Origin: DATKFM01 sp963810485
Lineage (GTDB): Bacteria > Pseudomonadota > Alphaproteobacteria > Dongiales > Dongiaceae
DNA length: 64,000 bases
Assembly: GCA_963810485.1 (NCBI GenBank)
Contig: CAWENQ010000007.1
Location: 558,001-622,000, forward strand
Reading direction: 5' to 3'
In this document: positions 36,952 to 46,266 of the stretch, piece by piece
How the letters are laid out: every line of letters begins with the position of its first letter
Numbering within the stretch: the stretch's first letter is position 1
The notes under the pieces: model-generated
The model's input: the letters and a program-made list of their open reading frames with translations, nothing else
The model's database searches: none
What the model was told of the DNA's origin: nothing
Program-made: the position numbers and the translations under genes

Positions 36952-38907
36952 CTAGACCAATCGCGCCGCCAGCGCCCCTTCTGCAAATGCAATATCACCG
37001 GTCCGCGGCGCTATGGCATCGCCGGCAAGATGCAGCTCGATTCCGGCCGCCTCGATCGCCGAACGCAGACGTTCGATTGCCTGGCTGCCCACCCAGGCGA
37101 CAAGGAGTTCCACAGGACCGATACGGGATTCGGCCTGCGAGTAGATATTGCGGATGACGACGGAAGTGCCGTCCAACGCAACCACATCGCTATTGGGTAC
37201 GAAGATGGCGCCGGCCGAGAGCAGGCGCTCATACAGGGGCACGCGACGCACGACATCCATATCCTCGGCGACGGAAAACTGCGGCGTCACCAGGTGGATC
37301 TTGCACCCCTGGTCGATGAGGGCGTCCATGGCGCCGGTGCCGACAATGCCGCCCGCCTGATCCCACAAGACCGCCGTGCCGCCGTTGCCGCTGCCATCGC
37401 GAACCAGGGCGTGCGGCGTCACCGCTTTGATCGGGGAATCCGCCGCGCCGGGCAGCGTCACTGGCAAAGGCTCCGCGCCGGTGGCCAGTATGATGGCGTC
37501 GGCCTGCAGGCTCGGAATATCGCCGGGCTGAACCTCGCGGCCCAGTTCCATGCGTACCTGCAGCTTCTCAAGCTGCGCCCGCCGCCAATCCAAGGTGCTT
37601 TGGAATTCCTTCCAGGTGGGGATCGAGGCGCGCAGCAGGAACTGCCCGCCGAGCACGCTGTCGCGCTCGTACAGGGTGACCCGGTGGCCGCGCTCCGCCG
37701 CCACCCGGGCCGCTTCCAGCCCGGCGGGACCGCCGCCGATGACCGCGATCCGCTTGGGCCGCCCGGCCGGCTTCGCCGGGCCCCACTCATGCTCGCGGCC
37801 GGCTTCGGGATTATGCAGGCAACGCACCGGGCCGCCGGCCAGCACGCGGGCGATGCAGACATTGGCGCCGACGCATTTCCGCACATCCTCGGCGTGGCCG
37901 CCGCTGATCTTCCGCACCAGGTCCGGATCGGCGATATGGGCGCGGGTCATGCCGATCATATCGGCCTGGCCGGCGGCAAGAATGCGCTCGGCATGATCGG
38001 GGTCGACGATGCGGCCGGTGGTGAAGACCGGCAGCTTGACGACTTTCCTGATGCCGGCCGCCAGCGGCACGAACAGCCCATGGGGCGCCGGCGTCGGCGG
38101 CCAATGGACCGCGCGGTAGACCCGGTCGAGATTGTTGCTGGCGATGACGTTGAGATAGTCGAGCTTGCCGGTCGCCTCCAGGCGGATGGCGATCTCCTGC
38201 ATGGCGCCGTCGTCATTGCCGCCTTCGACCAGCTCATCGCCGGCGATGCGCATGCCGACGATGCGGTCCGGCCCCGCCGCCTCGCGCACGGCATCGATCA
38301 CCTCGAAGGCGAAGCGCAGACGATTGTCCAGCGAGCCGCCGTACTCGTCCTGCCGGGTGTTGGAATAGGGCGACATGAACGCGGCGACGAGCAGGCCGAA
38401 GGCGCCCAGAATTTCGACGCCGTCGAGATCGCCGTCGCGCGCCCGGGCCGTCGCGGCGGCAAAGGCGCGCACCACCTCGGCAATCTCGGCTGCTGTCATC
38501 TCATGGGGAATTTGCCGCACCAGCTCTGAGGCCCGCGGCGACGGCGCCCAGAGCGGCGAGCCTGCTTCGCCGGCATGGATCGTCGCGCCGTAATGGGCGA
38601 GCTGTGCCAGGATGCATCCGCCTTCCTCATGCACCGCGTCGGCCAGGCGGCGATAGCCGGGAATGATGCGGTCGTCGATATTCACCAGGCCGGCGAACTC
38701 GCCATGGGAGCTGCTGTGATGGATCGGCGTTCCACCGGTGAGCTGCAGCCCGACGCCGCCATGGGCACGTGCGCGATGATAGGCGATGTAGCGGTCACCC
38801 GGCATGCCTTGATCGGCAAGGCCGGGCACATGGGCCGTGACCAGGACTCTGTTCCGCACCATTTTCGGCCCGATCTTGATCGGCGACAATAGTTGCGGAT
38901 AGGCCAT
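36952..38907 (-). CDS. NADH:flavin oxidoreductase / FAD-NAD(P) two-domain reductase (dienoyl-CoA reductase / TMADH-like)
   Basis: A 651-residue protein. Residues 1-350 are an old-yellow-enzyme-type FMN barrel (SPIKIGPKMVRNRVLVTAHV; SPYSNTRQDEYGGSLDNRLR); residues 385-600 are an FAD/NAD fold (IAVIGGGPAGLEAARVAAER). This architecture is shared by 2,4-dienoyl-CoA reductase, trimethylamine dehydrogenase and N-methylproline demethylases. The iron-sulfur segment reads CVGANVCIARVLAGGPVRC: three Cys remain but the usual second ligand (C-x-G-C) is Ala. That argues against a standard [4Fe-4S] cluster, or marks a distinct subgroup. It sits ten bases behind purH on the same strand. Substrate not assigned. 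Confidence 0.82.
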   Translation of the reverse strand: MAYPQLLSPIKIGPKMVRNRVLVTAHVPGLADQGMPGDRYIAYHRARAHGGVGLQLTGGTPIHHSSSHGEFAGLVNIDDRIIPGYRRLADAVHEEGGCILAQLAHYGATIHAGEAGSPLWAPSPRASELVRQIPHEMTAAEIAEVVRAFAAATARARDGDLDGVEILGAFGLLVAAFMSPYSNTRQDEYGGSLDNRLRFAFEVIDAVREAAGPDRIVGMRIAGDELVEGGNDDGAMQEIAIRLEATGKLDYLNVIASNNLDRVYRAVHWPPTPAPHGLFVPLAAGIRKVVKLPVFTTGRIVDPDHAERILAAGQADMIGMTRAHIADPDLVRKISGGHAEDVRKCVGANVCIARVLAGGPVRCLHNPEAGREHEWGPAKPAGRPKRIAVIGGGPAGLEAARVAAERGHRVTLYERDSVLGGQFLLRASIPTWKEFQSTLDWRRAQLEKLQVRMELGREVQPGDIPSLQADAIILATGAEPLPVTLPGAADSPIKAVTPHALVRDGSGNGGTAVLWDQAGGIVGTGAMDALIDQGCKIHLVTPQFSVAEDMDVVRRVPLYERLLSAGAIFVPNSDVVALDGTSVVIRNIYSQAESRIGPVELLVAWVGSQAIERLRSAIEAAGIELHLAGDAIAPRTGDIAFAEGALAARLV

Positions 38908-38917
38908 GGCGGTTCTC

Positions 38918-40504
38918 CTAGTGCCGGAAGTGCCGGATGCCCGTGAATACCATGGCGATGCCGGCCCGGTCGGCGGCGGCGATGATCTCGGCGTCGCGCA
39001 TGCTGCCGCCGGGCTGGATCACGGCGGTGGCGCCGGCGTCGACGGCGGCCATCAGCCCGTCGGCGAAGGGGAAGAAAGCATCGGAGGCGACGACGCAGCC
39101 CTTGGTGCGCGGTTCCTTCTCGCCCGCGGCGTCGCCGGACTCGCGGGCCTTCCAGGCGGCGATGCGCGATGAATCCACGCGGCTCATCTGTCCTGCGCCG
39201 ATGCCGACGGTGGCGCCGCCCTTGGCATAGACGATGGCGTTGGACTTCACATGCTTGGCGACGCGGAAGGCAAACAGCAGATCGTTGCGCTCGGCGTCCG
39301 ATGGCGCGCGCTTCGTGACCAGCTTCAGATCGGCAGCGGCGATCCGGCCGCTGTCCCGAGTCTGCAGCAGCCAGCCGCCGGCGACCGAGCGGAGGATGTT
39401 TCCCGACGCGGCGGGATCGGGCATGGCGCCGGCATCCAGCACGCGTAGGTTCTGCTTCTGCGCCAGAGCTGCGCGGGCATCGGCGTTGATGGCCGGCGCG
39501 ATGATCACCTCGACGAACAGCTTGCCGATGGCCTCGACAGTGGCGAGATCCAGCGGTCGGTTGACGGCAATGATTCCGCCGAAGGCGCTGACGGGATCGC
39601 AGGCCAGGGCGCGCTTGAAGGCCGTTACCAGATCGCCGGCCACCGCGACGCCGCAGGGATTGGCGTGCTTGATGATGGCGCAGGCAGGCGCGTCGAACTC
39701 CGCCGCCAGCTCATAGGCCGCGTCGGTATCGTTGAGATTGTTGTAGCTCAGCTCCTTGCCCTGGAGCTGCGTCGCCGTGGCGATGCCGGCGCGCGGCCGC
39801 CCCGGTTCCTTCGCCACATAGAAGGCGGCGGCCTGGTGGGGGTTTTCGCCATAGCGAAGCTGCTGCTTGCGCTCGCCGGCGAAGACGATGGATTTCGGGA
39901 ATGTCTCGTTCTCCTGCGCCGCCATCCATTGCGAGATCATCGAATCATAGCCGGCGGTATGGGCATAGGCGGCGGCGGCGAGGCGGCGGCGCAGCGCCAA
40001 GGTGGTGGCGCCCCTGTTCGCGGTCATGTCGTTGATGACGGCCGCATAGTCGGCGGGATCGGTGACGATGGCGACGAATTCGTGATTCTTCGCCGAGGCG
40101 CGAATCAGCGCCGGGCCGCCGATGTCGATGTTCTCGATGCAGTCTTCCCGCGACGCGCCCTTCGCCACCGTCGCCGCGAAGGGATAGAGATTGGACACCA
40201 CGAGATCGATCGCGCCGATGCCATGGGTCTTCATGGCGACCTGGTGCTCGGCGAGATCGCGGCGCGCCAGGATGCCGCCATGGATCAGGGGATGCAGGGT
40301 CTTGACGCGGCCATCCATGATCTCCGGAAAACCGGTGACCTCCGCCACGTCGCGCAGTTTGATGCCGGCCTCGCGTAGCGTCTTGGCCGTGCCGCCGGTG
40401 GACAGGATCTCGACCCCGTTCTGCTGCAGGAAGCGGGCCAGCTCTACCACGCCGGTCTTGTCGGAGACGGAGATCAGGGCGCGGGCGATGGGGGATTCGG
40501 GCAT
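38918..40504 (-). CDS. purH: Bifunctional AICAR transformylase / IMP cyclohydrolase
   Basis: A 528-residue enzyme for the last two steps of IMP synthesis. The N-terminal cyclohydrolase (MGS-like) domain starts RALISVSDKTGVVELARFLQ and includes VSNLYPFAATVAKG. The C-terminal transformylase has RYGENPHQAAAFY, the catalytic IIKHANPCGVA, and SDAFFPFADGL. ATG 40504 is preceded by GGAG; the open frame beyond is not PurH. Length is normal. The downstream flavin oxidoreductase is only ten bases away. In many alphaproteobacteria purH follows heparinase and rpe directly, but here a dehydrogenase and repeats intervene. Confidence 0.96.
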   Translation of the reverse strand: MPESPIARALISVSDKTGVVELARFLQQNGVEILSTGGTAKTLREAGIKLRDVAEVTGFPEIMDGRVKTLHPLIHGGILARRDLAEHQVAMKTHGIGAIDLVVSNLYPFAATVAKGASREDCIENIDIGGPALIRASAKNHEFVAIVTDPADYAAVINDMTANRGATTLALRRRLAAAAYAHTAGYDSMISQWMAAQENETFPKSIVFAGERKQQLRYGENPHQAAAFYVAKEPGRPRAGIATATQLQGKELSYNNLNDTDAAYELAAEFDAPACAIIKHANPCGVAVAGDLVTAFKRALACDPVSAFGGIIAVNRPLDLATVEAIGKLFVEVIIAPAINADARAALAQKQNLRVLDAGAMPDPAASGNILRSVAGGWLLQTRDSGRIAAADLKLVTKRAPSDAERNDLLFAFRVAKHVKSNAIVYAKGGATVGIGAGQMSRVDSSRIAAWKARESGDAAGEKEPRTKGCVVASDAFFPFADGLMAAVDAGATAVIQPGGSMRDAEIIAAADRAGIAMVFTGIRHFRH

Positions 40505-40648
40505 GCGGTCTCCGGCGGGCGGTGTCGAGCGTCTCCATAGCCGCTGAGGGCGGCAGCCGCAACGGCGCCCGGGCCTGCAGCCCGCGGCAAGTTGACAAGC
40601 TCGGGCAAAGCCAGACCAATCACATCCATTGAGCTTTTTGATCCACCA

Positions 40649-40789
40649 ACCCTCACCCACGCAACATCCGCGCCGCGGATGTTGCTCGCCCTCTCCCTCA
40701 TGCGAGGGAGAGGGGTCATCGGATTGTCAGGCCATCGCTTACTTGTCCCCTCTCCCCGCAGGGCGGGGAGAGGGTTAGGGTGAGGGGTT
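40649..40789. repeat. CCCTCACCC-type intergenic repeat with inner palindrome
   Basis: Arms CCCTCACCC... and ...AGGGTTAGGGTGAGGGG flank the spacer. Inside is GCAACATCCGC-gcc-GCGGATGTTGC, a perfect 11-base inverted repeat, and a second pair CCCTCTCCCTC-atgc-GAGGGAGAGGG. It lies between purH and the nucleotide-sugar dehydrogenase, divergent genes, so the promoters must lie in or beside it. Confidence 0.75.
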
Positions 40790-40820
40790 AAGCCAGCGCT
40801 CGCTATTGGAGAGTATCGCC

Positions 40821-42140
40821 TTGGTTCAATCCCAGCAGAAGTCGGCGGAACCCCGCCTCAGCGTTATCGGCCTCGGCTATGTGGGTCTGCCCCTGGCCGC
40901 CGCCTTTGCCGGCGCGGGCCTGGACGTCAGGGGATTCGATATCAGCCGGGAGCGCATCGCCGAGCTGAAGGCGGGACGCGACCGTACCGGCGAGGTGCCG
41001 CCCCAGGATTTCCGCCGGCAGAATCTGCGGCTGAGCGATAACTCAGCCGATCTCGTCGATCGCGACATCCACATCGTCACCGTGCCGACACCCGTCGATG
41101 CGGCGAACCGGCCCGATCTGGGGCCGCTGGATGCCGCCTGCCGCACCGTGGGCCAAGCGCTGAAGGCGAGCGCGCGCCACAACCCGGCGCCGATCGTGGT
41201 GTTCGAGAGCACGGTCTATCCCGGCGTCACCGAGGATATCTGCCGGCCGCTGATCGAGCGGGAATCCGGCCGCCGCGCGGGCCAGGATTTCTTTCTCGGC
41301 TATTCGCCGGAGCGAATCAATCCCGGCGACCGCTCCCATCGCCTGGATAGTATCGTCAAGGTGGTGGCGGGGCAGACGGCGGAAACCGCCGAACGGCTGC
41401 GTGATCTCTACGCGCGCGTGGCCAAGGCCGGCGTGTTCGTGGCCAAGGATATCCGCACCGCCGAAGCGGCGAAGGTGATCGAAAACGCGCAGCGCGACAT
41501 CAACATCGCCTTCATCAACGAAGTCACCATGATCTTCGAACGGCTGGGCCTGTCGATCTATGACGTGCTCGACGCCTCGCGGACGAAATGGAATTTCCTG
41601 GATTTCAAGCCGGGCCTGGTGGGCGGCCATTGCATCGGCGTCGATCCCTATTACCTCGCGGCCTGCGCCGTCGCCGTCGGCCACGATCCGGAAATCATCC
41701 TCTCGGGCCGGCGCATCAACGATGCCATGGGTGATTACTTCGCCGAGCGCATTGACCAGGAAGCAGCGAAGAACGGCACTCGCACGCCGCGCACCCTGGT
41801 CCTCGGATTGACGTTCAAGGAGAACGTGCCGGATCTGCGCAACACCAAGGTGATCGATCTCGTGCGCGGCCTGGTGAGCCGCGGCCATCGGGTGGATGTG
41901 CATGATCCCCAGGCCGATGCGGCGGAGGCGAAGGCGCAGTATGGATTGACGCTCTTGCCGGCGTTGAATGCGCCGCAGCCCTACGACTGCCTGGTCTGCG
42001 CCGTGCCTCACGAGGCCTATCGCGGCTTCGACGGCGCAAGGCTCAGTGCGCTGGTGAAATCGGGCGGGCTGGTCGCGGACTTGAAAGGCGTGTGGCGGAA
42101 GTTGGAACTGCCGCCAGGCCTTCGCCGCTGGCAGCCGTAG
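40821..42140 (+). CDS. UDP-N-acetyl-sugar 6-dehydrogenase (WecC/TviB-like)
   Basis: About 439 residues. Oxidises C6 of a nucleotide sugar, probably UDP-GlcNAc or UDP-GalNAc, to the uronic acid in two NAD+ steps. The NAD fold is SVIGLGYVGLPLAAAFAGAG. The catalytic Cys is in GLVGGHCIGVDPYYLA, with the Lys/Asn motif AEAAKVIENAQRDINIAFIN. The C-terminal domain starts LGLTFKENVPDLRNTK. TTG 40821 is preferred as start because GGAGAG stands seven bases upstream; a TTG at 40806 has no site. Cell-surface polysaccharide synthesis is the usual role, but no glycosyltransferase is nearby. The gene is flanked by two different repeats. Confidence 0.88.
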   Translation: MVQSQQKSAEPRLSVIGLGYVGLPLAAAFAGAGLDVRGFDISRERIAELKAGRDRTGEVPPQDFRRQNLRLSDNSADLVDRDIHIVTVPTPVDAANRPDLGPLDAACRTVGQALKASARHNPAPIVVFESTVYPGVTEDICRPLIERESGRRAGQDFFLGYSPERINPGDRSHRLDSIVKVVAGQTAETAERLRDLYARVAKAGVFVAKDIRTAEAAKVIENAQRDINIAFINEVTMIFERLGLSIYDVLDASRTKWNFLDFKPGLVGGHCIGVDPYYLAACAVAVGHDPEIILSGRRINDAMGDYFAERIDQEAAKNGTRTPRTLVLGLTFKENVPDLRNTKVIDLVRGLVSRGHRVDVHDPQADAAEAKAQYGLTLLPALNAPQPYDCLVCAVPHEAYRGFDGARLSALVKSGGLVADLKGVWRKLELPPGLRRWQP

Positions 42141-42149
42141 GAAGAGTGT

Positions 42150-42423
42150 TTCACCACAAAGTCACAAAGGACACGAAGCAAGCGAGTATTTGAAACCACA
42201 GATGCACACAGATAAGCACGGATAAGCTTCGTGCGATTCGATGGACGCAACGCTCCGTAACTACAGACTGATTTTTGTAGGCCTGCGGCGCGCAGCAAAT
42301 CATCCCATGCAGCAAATCAAGTCTGGCTGTTTCACGTCGAGTTCGACGCATCTGTGTTTATCTGTGTGTATCTGTGGTTCAGCTACTCCTATCGCTTCGT
42401 GTTCATTGTGACTTTGTGGTGAA
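42150..42423. repeat. 274-bp palindromic intergenic element with nested arms
   Basis: The left end TTCACCACAAAGTCACAAAG... is matched inversely by the right end ...ATTGTGACTTTGTGGTGAA. A second pair is nested inside: CACAGATGCACACAGATAAG against TTTATCTGTGTGTATCTGTG. The centre (about 42240-42330) is unrelated and AT-richer than neighbouring genes. This is a known type of large intergenic palindrome in proteobacteria. It lies between the convergent ends of the dehydrogenase and heparinase genes. No open frame of note. Confidence 0.85.
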
Positions 42424-42425
42424 CA

Positions 42426-44147
42426 TTACTTTCCCACCGCTTCCTTCGTGATCGCCCAGCGCACGGTGCTGTCCATGGCCTGGAGGTCGGCGGTGACGAT
42501 GATCTGTTGTGAGCGGCGGGCTTCGCCGCGCTTGCCCATGTAGATGCTGTCGGCCAACGAGATCGCGCCGCCCTTGGCGCGCATGCGCCACCAGCCGCCG
42601 CTGGGCAGTTTCAGAATCGCCGCCTGGGCATTCTGCGCGACGGACACATTCACATCGGGATGCAGATGGAAGCGCAGCACGAACGGTTGCGGCGTATCGC
42701 CGGCTAGGCGGTCCTCGCCCCGCAGATCCTCGCCGCTGCCTGTAATGTAGAGCCGGCGGTGATGGATCACGCCATAGGGCGAGGCATAGCCGTCATGGCT
42801 CATCTCCAGCCAGGTGGCGCCGTCGGCCTCGTCGCGGTGGCAGGTCACATGAGTCGGTCCACGCACCAGGCCGGTATCGGCGGCGAAGACGCAGGCATTG
42901 GTGTCGTTGACCACCAGCGCGGAATGGGCGGCGGTGGCGCGTTGCGCGGTCCACCATTCGCCGCGGCCCTCATGGGCGCCGCAATTGACGATCAGCCGGT
43001 CCTTGCCGACGCTCATCTCGAAGGACAGGGTTCCCGCATGGGCGTGGCGGTCGAAGCCGGGCGGCGGCGGCCGGCCGGCATCCACCAGGATCACCGTGCG
43101 TCCCGCGGCCAGGCGCTGGAAACCGCTGACCGCCGCTTCCTTGGGCGAAAGGCCCTTGCCGTTGGCGCGGGCCAGGGTCATGTCGATCAGCCAGTCGGCT
43201 TCCTCGTTGCTGTCGTTGAACAGGGCCAGGCCGCCATCGCCATGCTCGAAGAAACGCAGCATCGGCGCCATGCGGGCGATGGCGTCCAATATCGGCTCGG
43301 GTACCGTGTGGTCGGCCGTGCCGAAGGCGACCCTCAAGCCCACCAGCAATTGCAGCACTTCGAAATGCACCGACGGGCTGCGCTCGCAGTGGCAGCCGTC
43401 GCTGAGAATCTGCCGCTCCAGTTCGTGCGAGAGCAGGATCACGCCCCGCCGCATCCAGGAGCTGCCGCGGGGCATCACCAGCCCGGCATGGATCAGGCCG
43501 CCGATGGCGAACAGCAGGTCGCTGCCGCTGAGGCCGGCGGGCAACACGCGCGAGAGATGGCTGGCCTGCTGGGCGATGCTCACCAGCAGCCGGCCGCGAA
43601 ACATCGCGTCCCCAGCGGCACCGAGGAAATCGTAATGCAGGATCCAGGCGGCCAAGCGCCGTCCGGTGATATCGGGCCGCCAGGCCACGGGGCTCCAGCG
43701 GCTGTTGTCGGCGATCCAGCGGCCCACCAGCTCTCGGGCGGCGCGGCGGGCGCTCTCGCCGCTGACAGCGCGCAAATCCCGCAGCCAGTCGAAGCTGTGC
43801 ATCGTTTCGCGCCAGGGGTCGGTGGCGCCCACCGGGTCCCAGACCGGGGCCGGGTCGCGGATGGTTTGGCCGCCCAGGGCGAAGATGCCTTGGATGATGG
43901 CGCTGCCGCGCTCCGCATTGCCGGGCCAGATATCGCTGGTGATGGCCGGCCCGGGTGCGCCCGCCACCCGTCCTGGCAGCAGCCAGCGGTAGAAGGCGCT
44001 GCGGAACATGGGCTGGCGCAGGCTGTACCACAGCCGCTGCATCTGCAGCTCGCGCGGCAGGCGCATGCGCGCCCGCAGCACGGGCGCCATCGGTTCGGAA
44101 GGCCGGCGGGAACCTGCGTCGGCCGATGTCCCGGCCGTATCGGTCAC
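42426..44147 (-). CDS. Heparinase II/III family protein
   Basis: A 573-residue protein. The N-terminal (alpha/alpha) toroid includes LPRELQMQRLWYSLRQPMFR and the C-terminal beta-sandwich has RLIVNCGAHEGRGEWWTAQR, AAHSALVVNDTNACVFA and GPTHVTCHRDEADGATWLEM. The family covers uronate-polysaccharide lyases. In alphaproteobacteria this gene is commonly next to rpe and rsmB with an unknown cell-envelope role. The GTG start overlaps the rpe stop (GTGA), so expression is coupled. No signal peptide is obvious. Confidence 0.88.
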   Translation of the reverse strand: MTDTAGTSADAGSRRPSEPMAPVLRARMRLPRELQMQRLWYSLRQPMFRSAFYRWLLPGRVAGAPGPAITSDIWPGNAERGSAIIQGIFALGGQTIRDPAPVWDPVGATDPWRETMHSFDWLRDLRAVSGESARRAARELVGRWIADNSRWSPVAWRPDITGRRLAAWILHYDFLGAAGDAMFRGRLLVSIAQQASHLSRVLPAGLSGSDLLFAIGGLIHAGLVMPRGSSWMRRGVILLSHELERQILSDGCHCERSPSVHFEVLQLLVGLRVAFGTADHTVPEPILDAIARMAPMLRFFEHGDGGLALFNDSNEEADWLIDMTLARANGKGLSPKEAAVSGFQRLAAGRTVILVDAGRPPPPGFDRHAHAGTLSFEMSVGKDRLIVNCGAHEGRGEWWTAQRATAAHSALVVNDTNACVFAADTGLVRGPTHVTCHRDEADGATWLEMSHDGYASPYGVIHHRRLYITGSGEDLRGEDRLAGDTPQPFVLRFHLHPDVNVSVAQNAQAAILKLPSGGWWRMRAKGGAISLADSIYMGKRGEARRSQQIIVTADLQAMDSTVRWAITKEAVGK

Positions 44148-44836
44148 GGACTGGCGCCCGCGGCGTCGCGCAGCCGGCGGATATTGCCGGCATAGGCTTG
44201 GGGACCGCCGGTGAAAGTGGCGGTGCCGGCGACCAGCACATCGGCGCCGGCCTGGGCGGCGATAGCCGCCGTTTCGGCATTGATGCCGCCATCCACTTCC
44301 AGGTCGATCGGCCGGCCGTTGCGGGCGTTGGCGGTCTCGTCGATGCGGCGGCGCAGATGGCGCACCTTGTCCATGGCGCTGGCGATGAATTTCTGGCCGC
44401 CGAAGCCGGGATTGACGGTCATCACCAGGACCAGGTCGATGTCGTCCAGCAGCTCGTCGACGGCCGAAGGCGGGGTCGCCGGATTGAGCGATACGCCGGC
44501 TTTCTTGCCGTGGGATTTGATGAGCTGGATGGTCCGGTGCAGGTGGGGCCCGGCCTCCGGATGCACGGTGATGATGTCGGCGCCGGCATTGGCGAAATCG
44601 GCGATGAACTGGTCCACAGGCGCGATCATCAGATGCACGTCGAACACCAGCTTGGTGTGGGGCCGGATCGCCTGCACCACGGGTGCACCGAAAGTGATGT
44701 TGGGCACGAAATGCCCGTCCATCACGTCGATATGCACATAATCGGCGCCCGCGGCATCGATCGCCTTCACCTCATCGCCCAGGCGCGCGAAATCGGCGGA
44801 AAGAATGGACGGGGCGATGCGAATCTTCTGCGGCAT
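44144..44836 (-). CDS. rpe: Ribulose-phosphate 3-epimerase
   Basis: A 230-residue (beta/alpha)8 metalloenzyme that interconverts ribulose 5-phosphate and xylulose 5-phosphate in the pentose phosphate pathway. Signatures are IAPSILSADFARLGDEV, HIDVMDGHFVPNITFG (metal His/Asp), VFDVHLMI, VLVMTVNPGFGGQKFI and DLEVDGGINAETA (second metal Asp). Length is normal. It sits 84 bases behind rsmB and overlaps heparinase. Confidence 0.96.
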   Translation of the reverse strand: MPQKIRIAPSILSADFARLGDEVKAIDAAGADYVHIDVMDGHFVPNITFGAPVVQAIRPHTKLVFDVHLMIAPVDQFIADFANAGADIITVHPEAGPHLHRTIQLIKSHGKKAGVSLNPATPPSAVDELLDDIDLVLVMTVNPGFGGQKFIASAMDKVRHLRRRIDETANARNGRPIDLEVDGGINAETAAIAAQAGADVLVAGTATFTGGPQAYAGNIRRLRDAAGASP

Positions 44837-44920
44837 GACCGTTAACTACCAGCTTCCGGGGCGCCGGAACAACCCGGCGGCCCGTCAGCAATGCATCGAT
44901 AGGATGGCCGAACTGTGGCG

Positions 44921-46243
44921 CTAGAGCTTGCGCAGGCGGGCGGCGTAAAAGCCGTCCATGCCGCCCCGGTCGGGCAGGTGGCTGGGCAGGGTGCGGAGGT
45001 CGCCATCGGCCGTAATCAGCTCCACCAAGCCGCCCACTTCAGCGGCTGCGATCGGCAGGCGTTGCACGGGTGCGCGGTCGGCCAGGAGGCCGGCGATTTG
45101 CTTCGGGCCTTCCTCCGGCTGCAGCGAGCAGGTGCAGTAGATCAGGGTGCCGCCGCTGCCGACCATGGCCACGGCGGCGCGCAGCAGCCGCGCCTGCAAA
45201 TCCACGAGCTTCGCCATGTCTTCAGGCGTTTTCAGCCAGGCGACATCGGGGTGGCGGCGGATGGTGCCGGTGGCGGAGCAGGGCGCGTCCAGCAGCACTG
45301 CATCGGCCGGCGCCGCCGGCTGCCATTGGGTGGCGTCAGCGATGACGGTTTCCGCCGTCAGGCCCAGCCGCGTGAGGTTGGCCGTCAGACGTTCGAGCCG
45401 CTTGGCGCTGCGGTCGACGGCGGTGACCGCGGCGCCTCCGGCCGCCAGTTGCGCGGTCTTGCCGCCGGGTGCGGCGCAGAGATCGATGACGGTCTTGCCG
45501 GCGACCGGCCCCAGCAGCGTCATCGGCAGCGCCGCCGCCGCATCCTGGATCCACCAGGCGCCATCGGCGAAGCCCGGCAGCGCTTCAATCGGGCCGCCAT
45601 CCATGCGGCGCAGGCTGCCCGTGGGCAGGATGGCGGCGCGCAGTTGCTTCGCCCAGGATTCCGGATCCGCCTTCACGGAGAAATCCAGCGGCGGGTCCGC
45701 AAGGTGGGCGAGGGCAATGCCGCGGGCGCGGGTTTCGCCATAGGCCTTGACCCAGGAGTCCCAGAGCCACGCCGGCGCGTTGAGCGCCGGCGCCGCGGTC
45801 GCTTTCAGGAGTTCGTTCTTCTCCCGGCCGATACGCCGCAGCACGGCGTTGATCAGCGCCTTGAAGCCGGCGGTTTCCTCTCCCTCTGCCGCCAGCGCAA
45901 CGCTGGTGTCCACAGCGGCATGGGCGGGCGTGTCGAGATAGAGCAGCTGCGCCGCACCGAGCCGCAGCAGGTCCTGGGCGGCCTGGGCCTTGGCGCCCAG
46001 CGGCCGGTCCATGCAGCGGGCGAGGATGGCGTCGATCTGGCCAAGACGGCGCAGCGCCGTCGCCACCAGCATGCGGACGAAAGCGCGGTCGCGCGTTTCG
46101 AGGGATTTCAGCGAAGGCTCGCCTTCAAATGCTTCTTCGAGCGGCAGCCGCTGCCGCAGGATATGCTGCAGCAGCAGCGCCGCCGCGCGACGCGCCGGCA
46201 GGCCCGCGGACTCGCGGCTGCGCGCTGGCTCAACTGTATTCAC
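44921..46243 (-). CDS. rsmB: 16S rRNA (cytosine-C5) methyltransferase RsmB/Sun family
   Basis: A 440-residue enzyme that methylates C967 of 16S rRNA with SAM. Residues 1-130 are a NusB-like RNA-binding domain (ALLLQHILRQRLPLEEAFEG; LINAVLRRIGREK). The Rossmann domain has VIDLCAAPGGKTAQLA, DAPCSATGTIRRHPDVAW (first Cys) and LIYCTCSLQPEEG (catalytic Cys). The start is GTG. It follows htpX by 23 bases and precedes rpe, so htpX-rsmB-rpe-heparinase is probably one unit. Confidence 0.94.
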   Translation of the reverse strand: MNTVEPARSRESAGLPARRAAALLLQHILRQRLPLEEAFEGEPSLKSLETRDRAFVRMLVATALRRLGQIDAILARCMDRPLGAKAQAAQDLLRLGAAQLLYLDTPAHAAVDTSVALAAEGEETAGFKALINAVLRRIGREKNELLKATAAPALNAPAWLWDSWVKAYGETRARGIALAHLADPPLDFSVKADPESWAKQLRAAILPTGSLRRMDGGPIEALPGFADGAWWIQDAAAALPMTLLGPVAGKTVIDLCAAPGGKTAQLAAGGAAVTAVDRSAKRLERLTANLTRLGLTAETVIADATQWQPAAPADAVLLDAPCSATGTIRRHPDVAWLKTPEDMAKLVDLQARLLRAAVAMVGSGGTLIYCTCSLQPEEGPKQIAGLLADRAPVQRLPIAAAEVGGLVELITADGDLRTLPSHLPDRGGMDGFYAARLRKL

Positions 46244-46266
46244 AAGGGACTCTTGCGGCCGGAGCC

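Noticed and set aside
37030..38529. A 499-codon plus-strand frame opposite the flavin oxidoreductase
   Set aside because: Antisense shadow; the minus-strand protein has complete FMN and FAD motifs.
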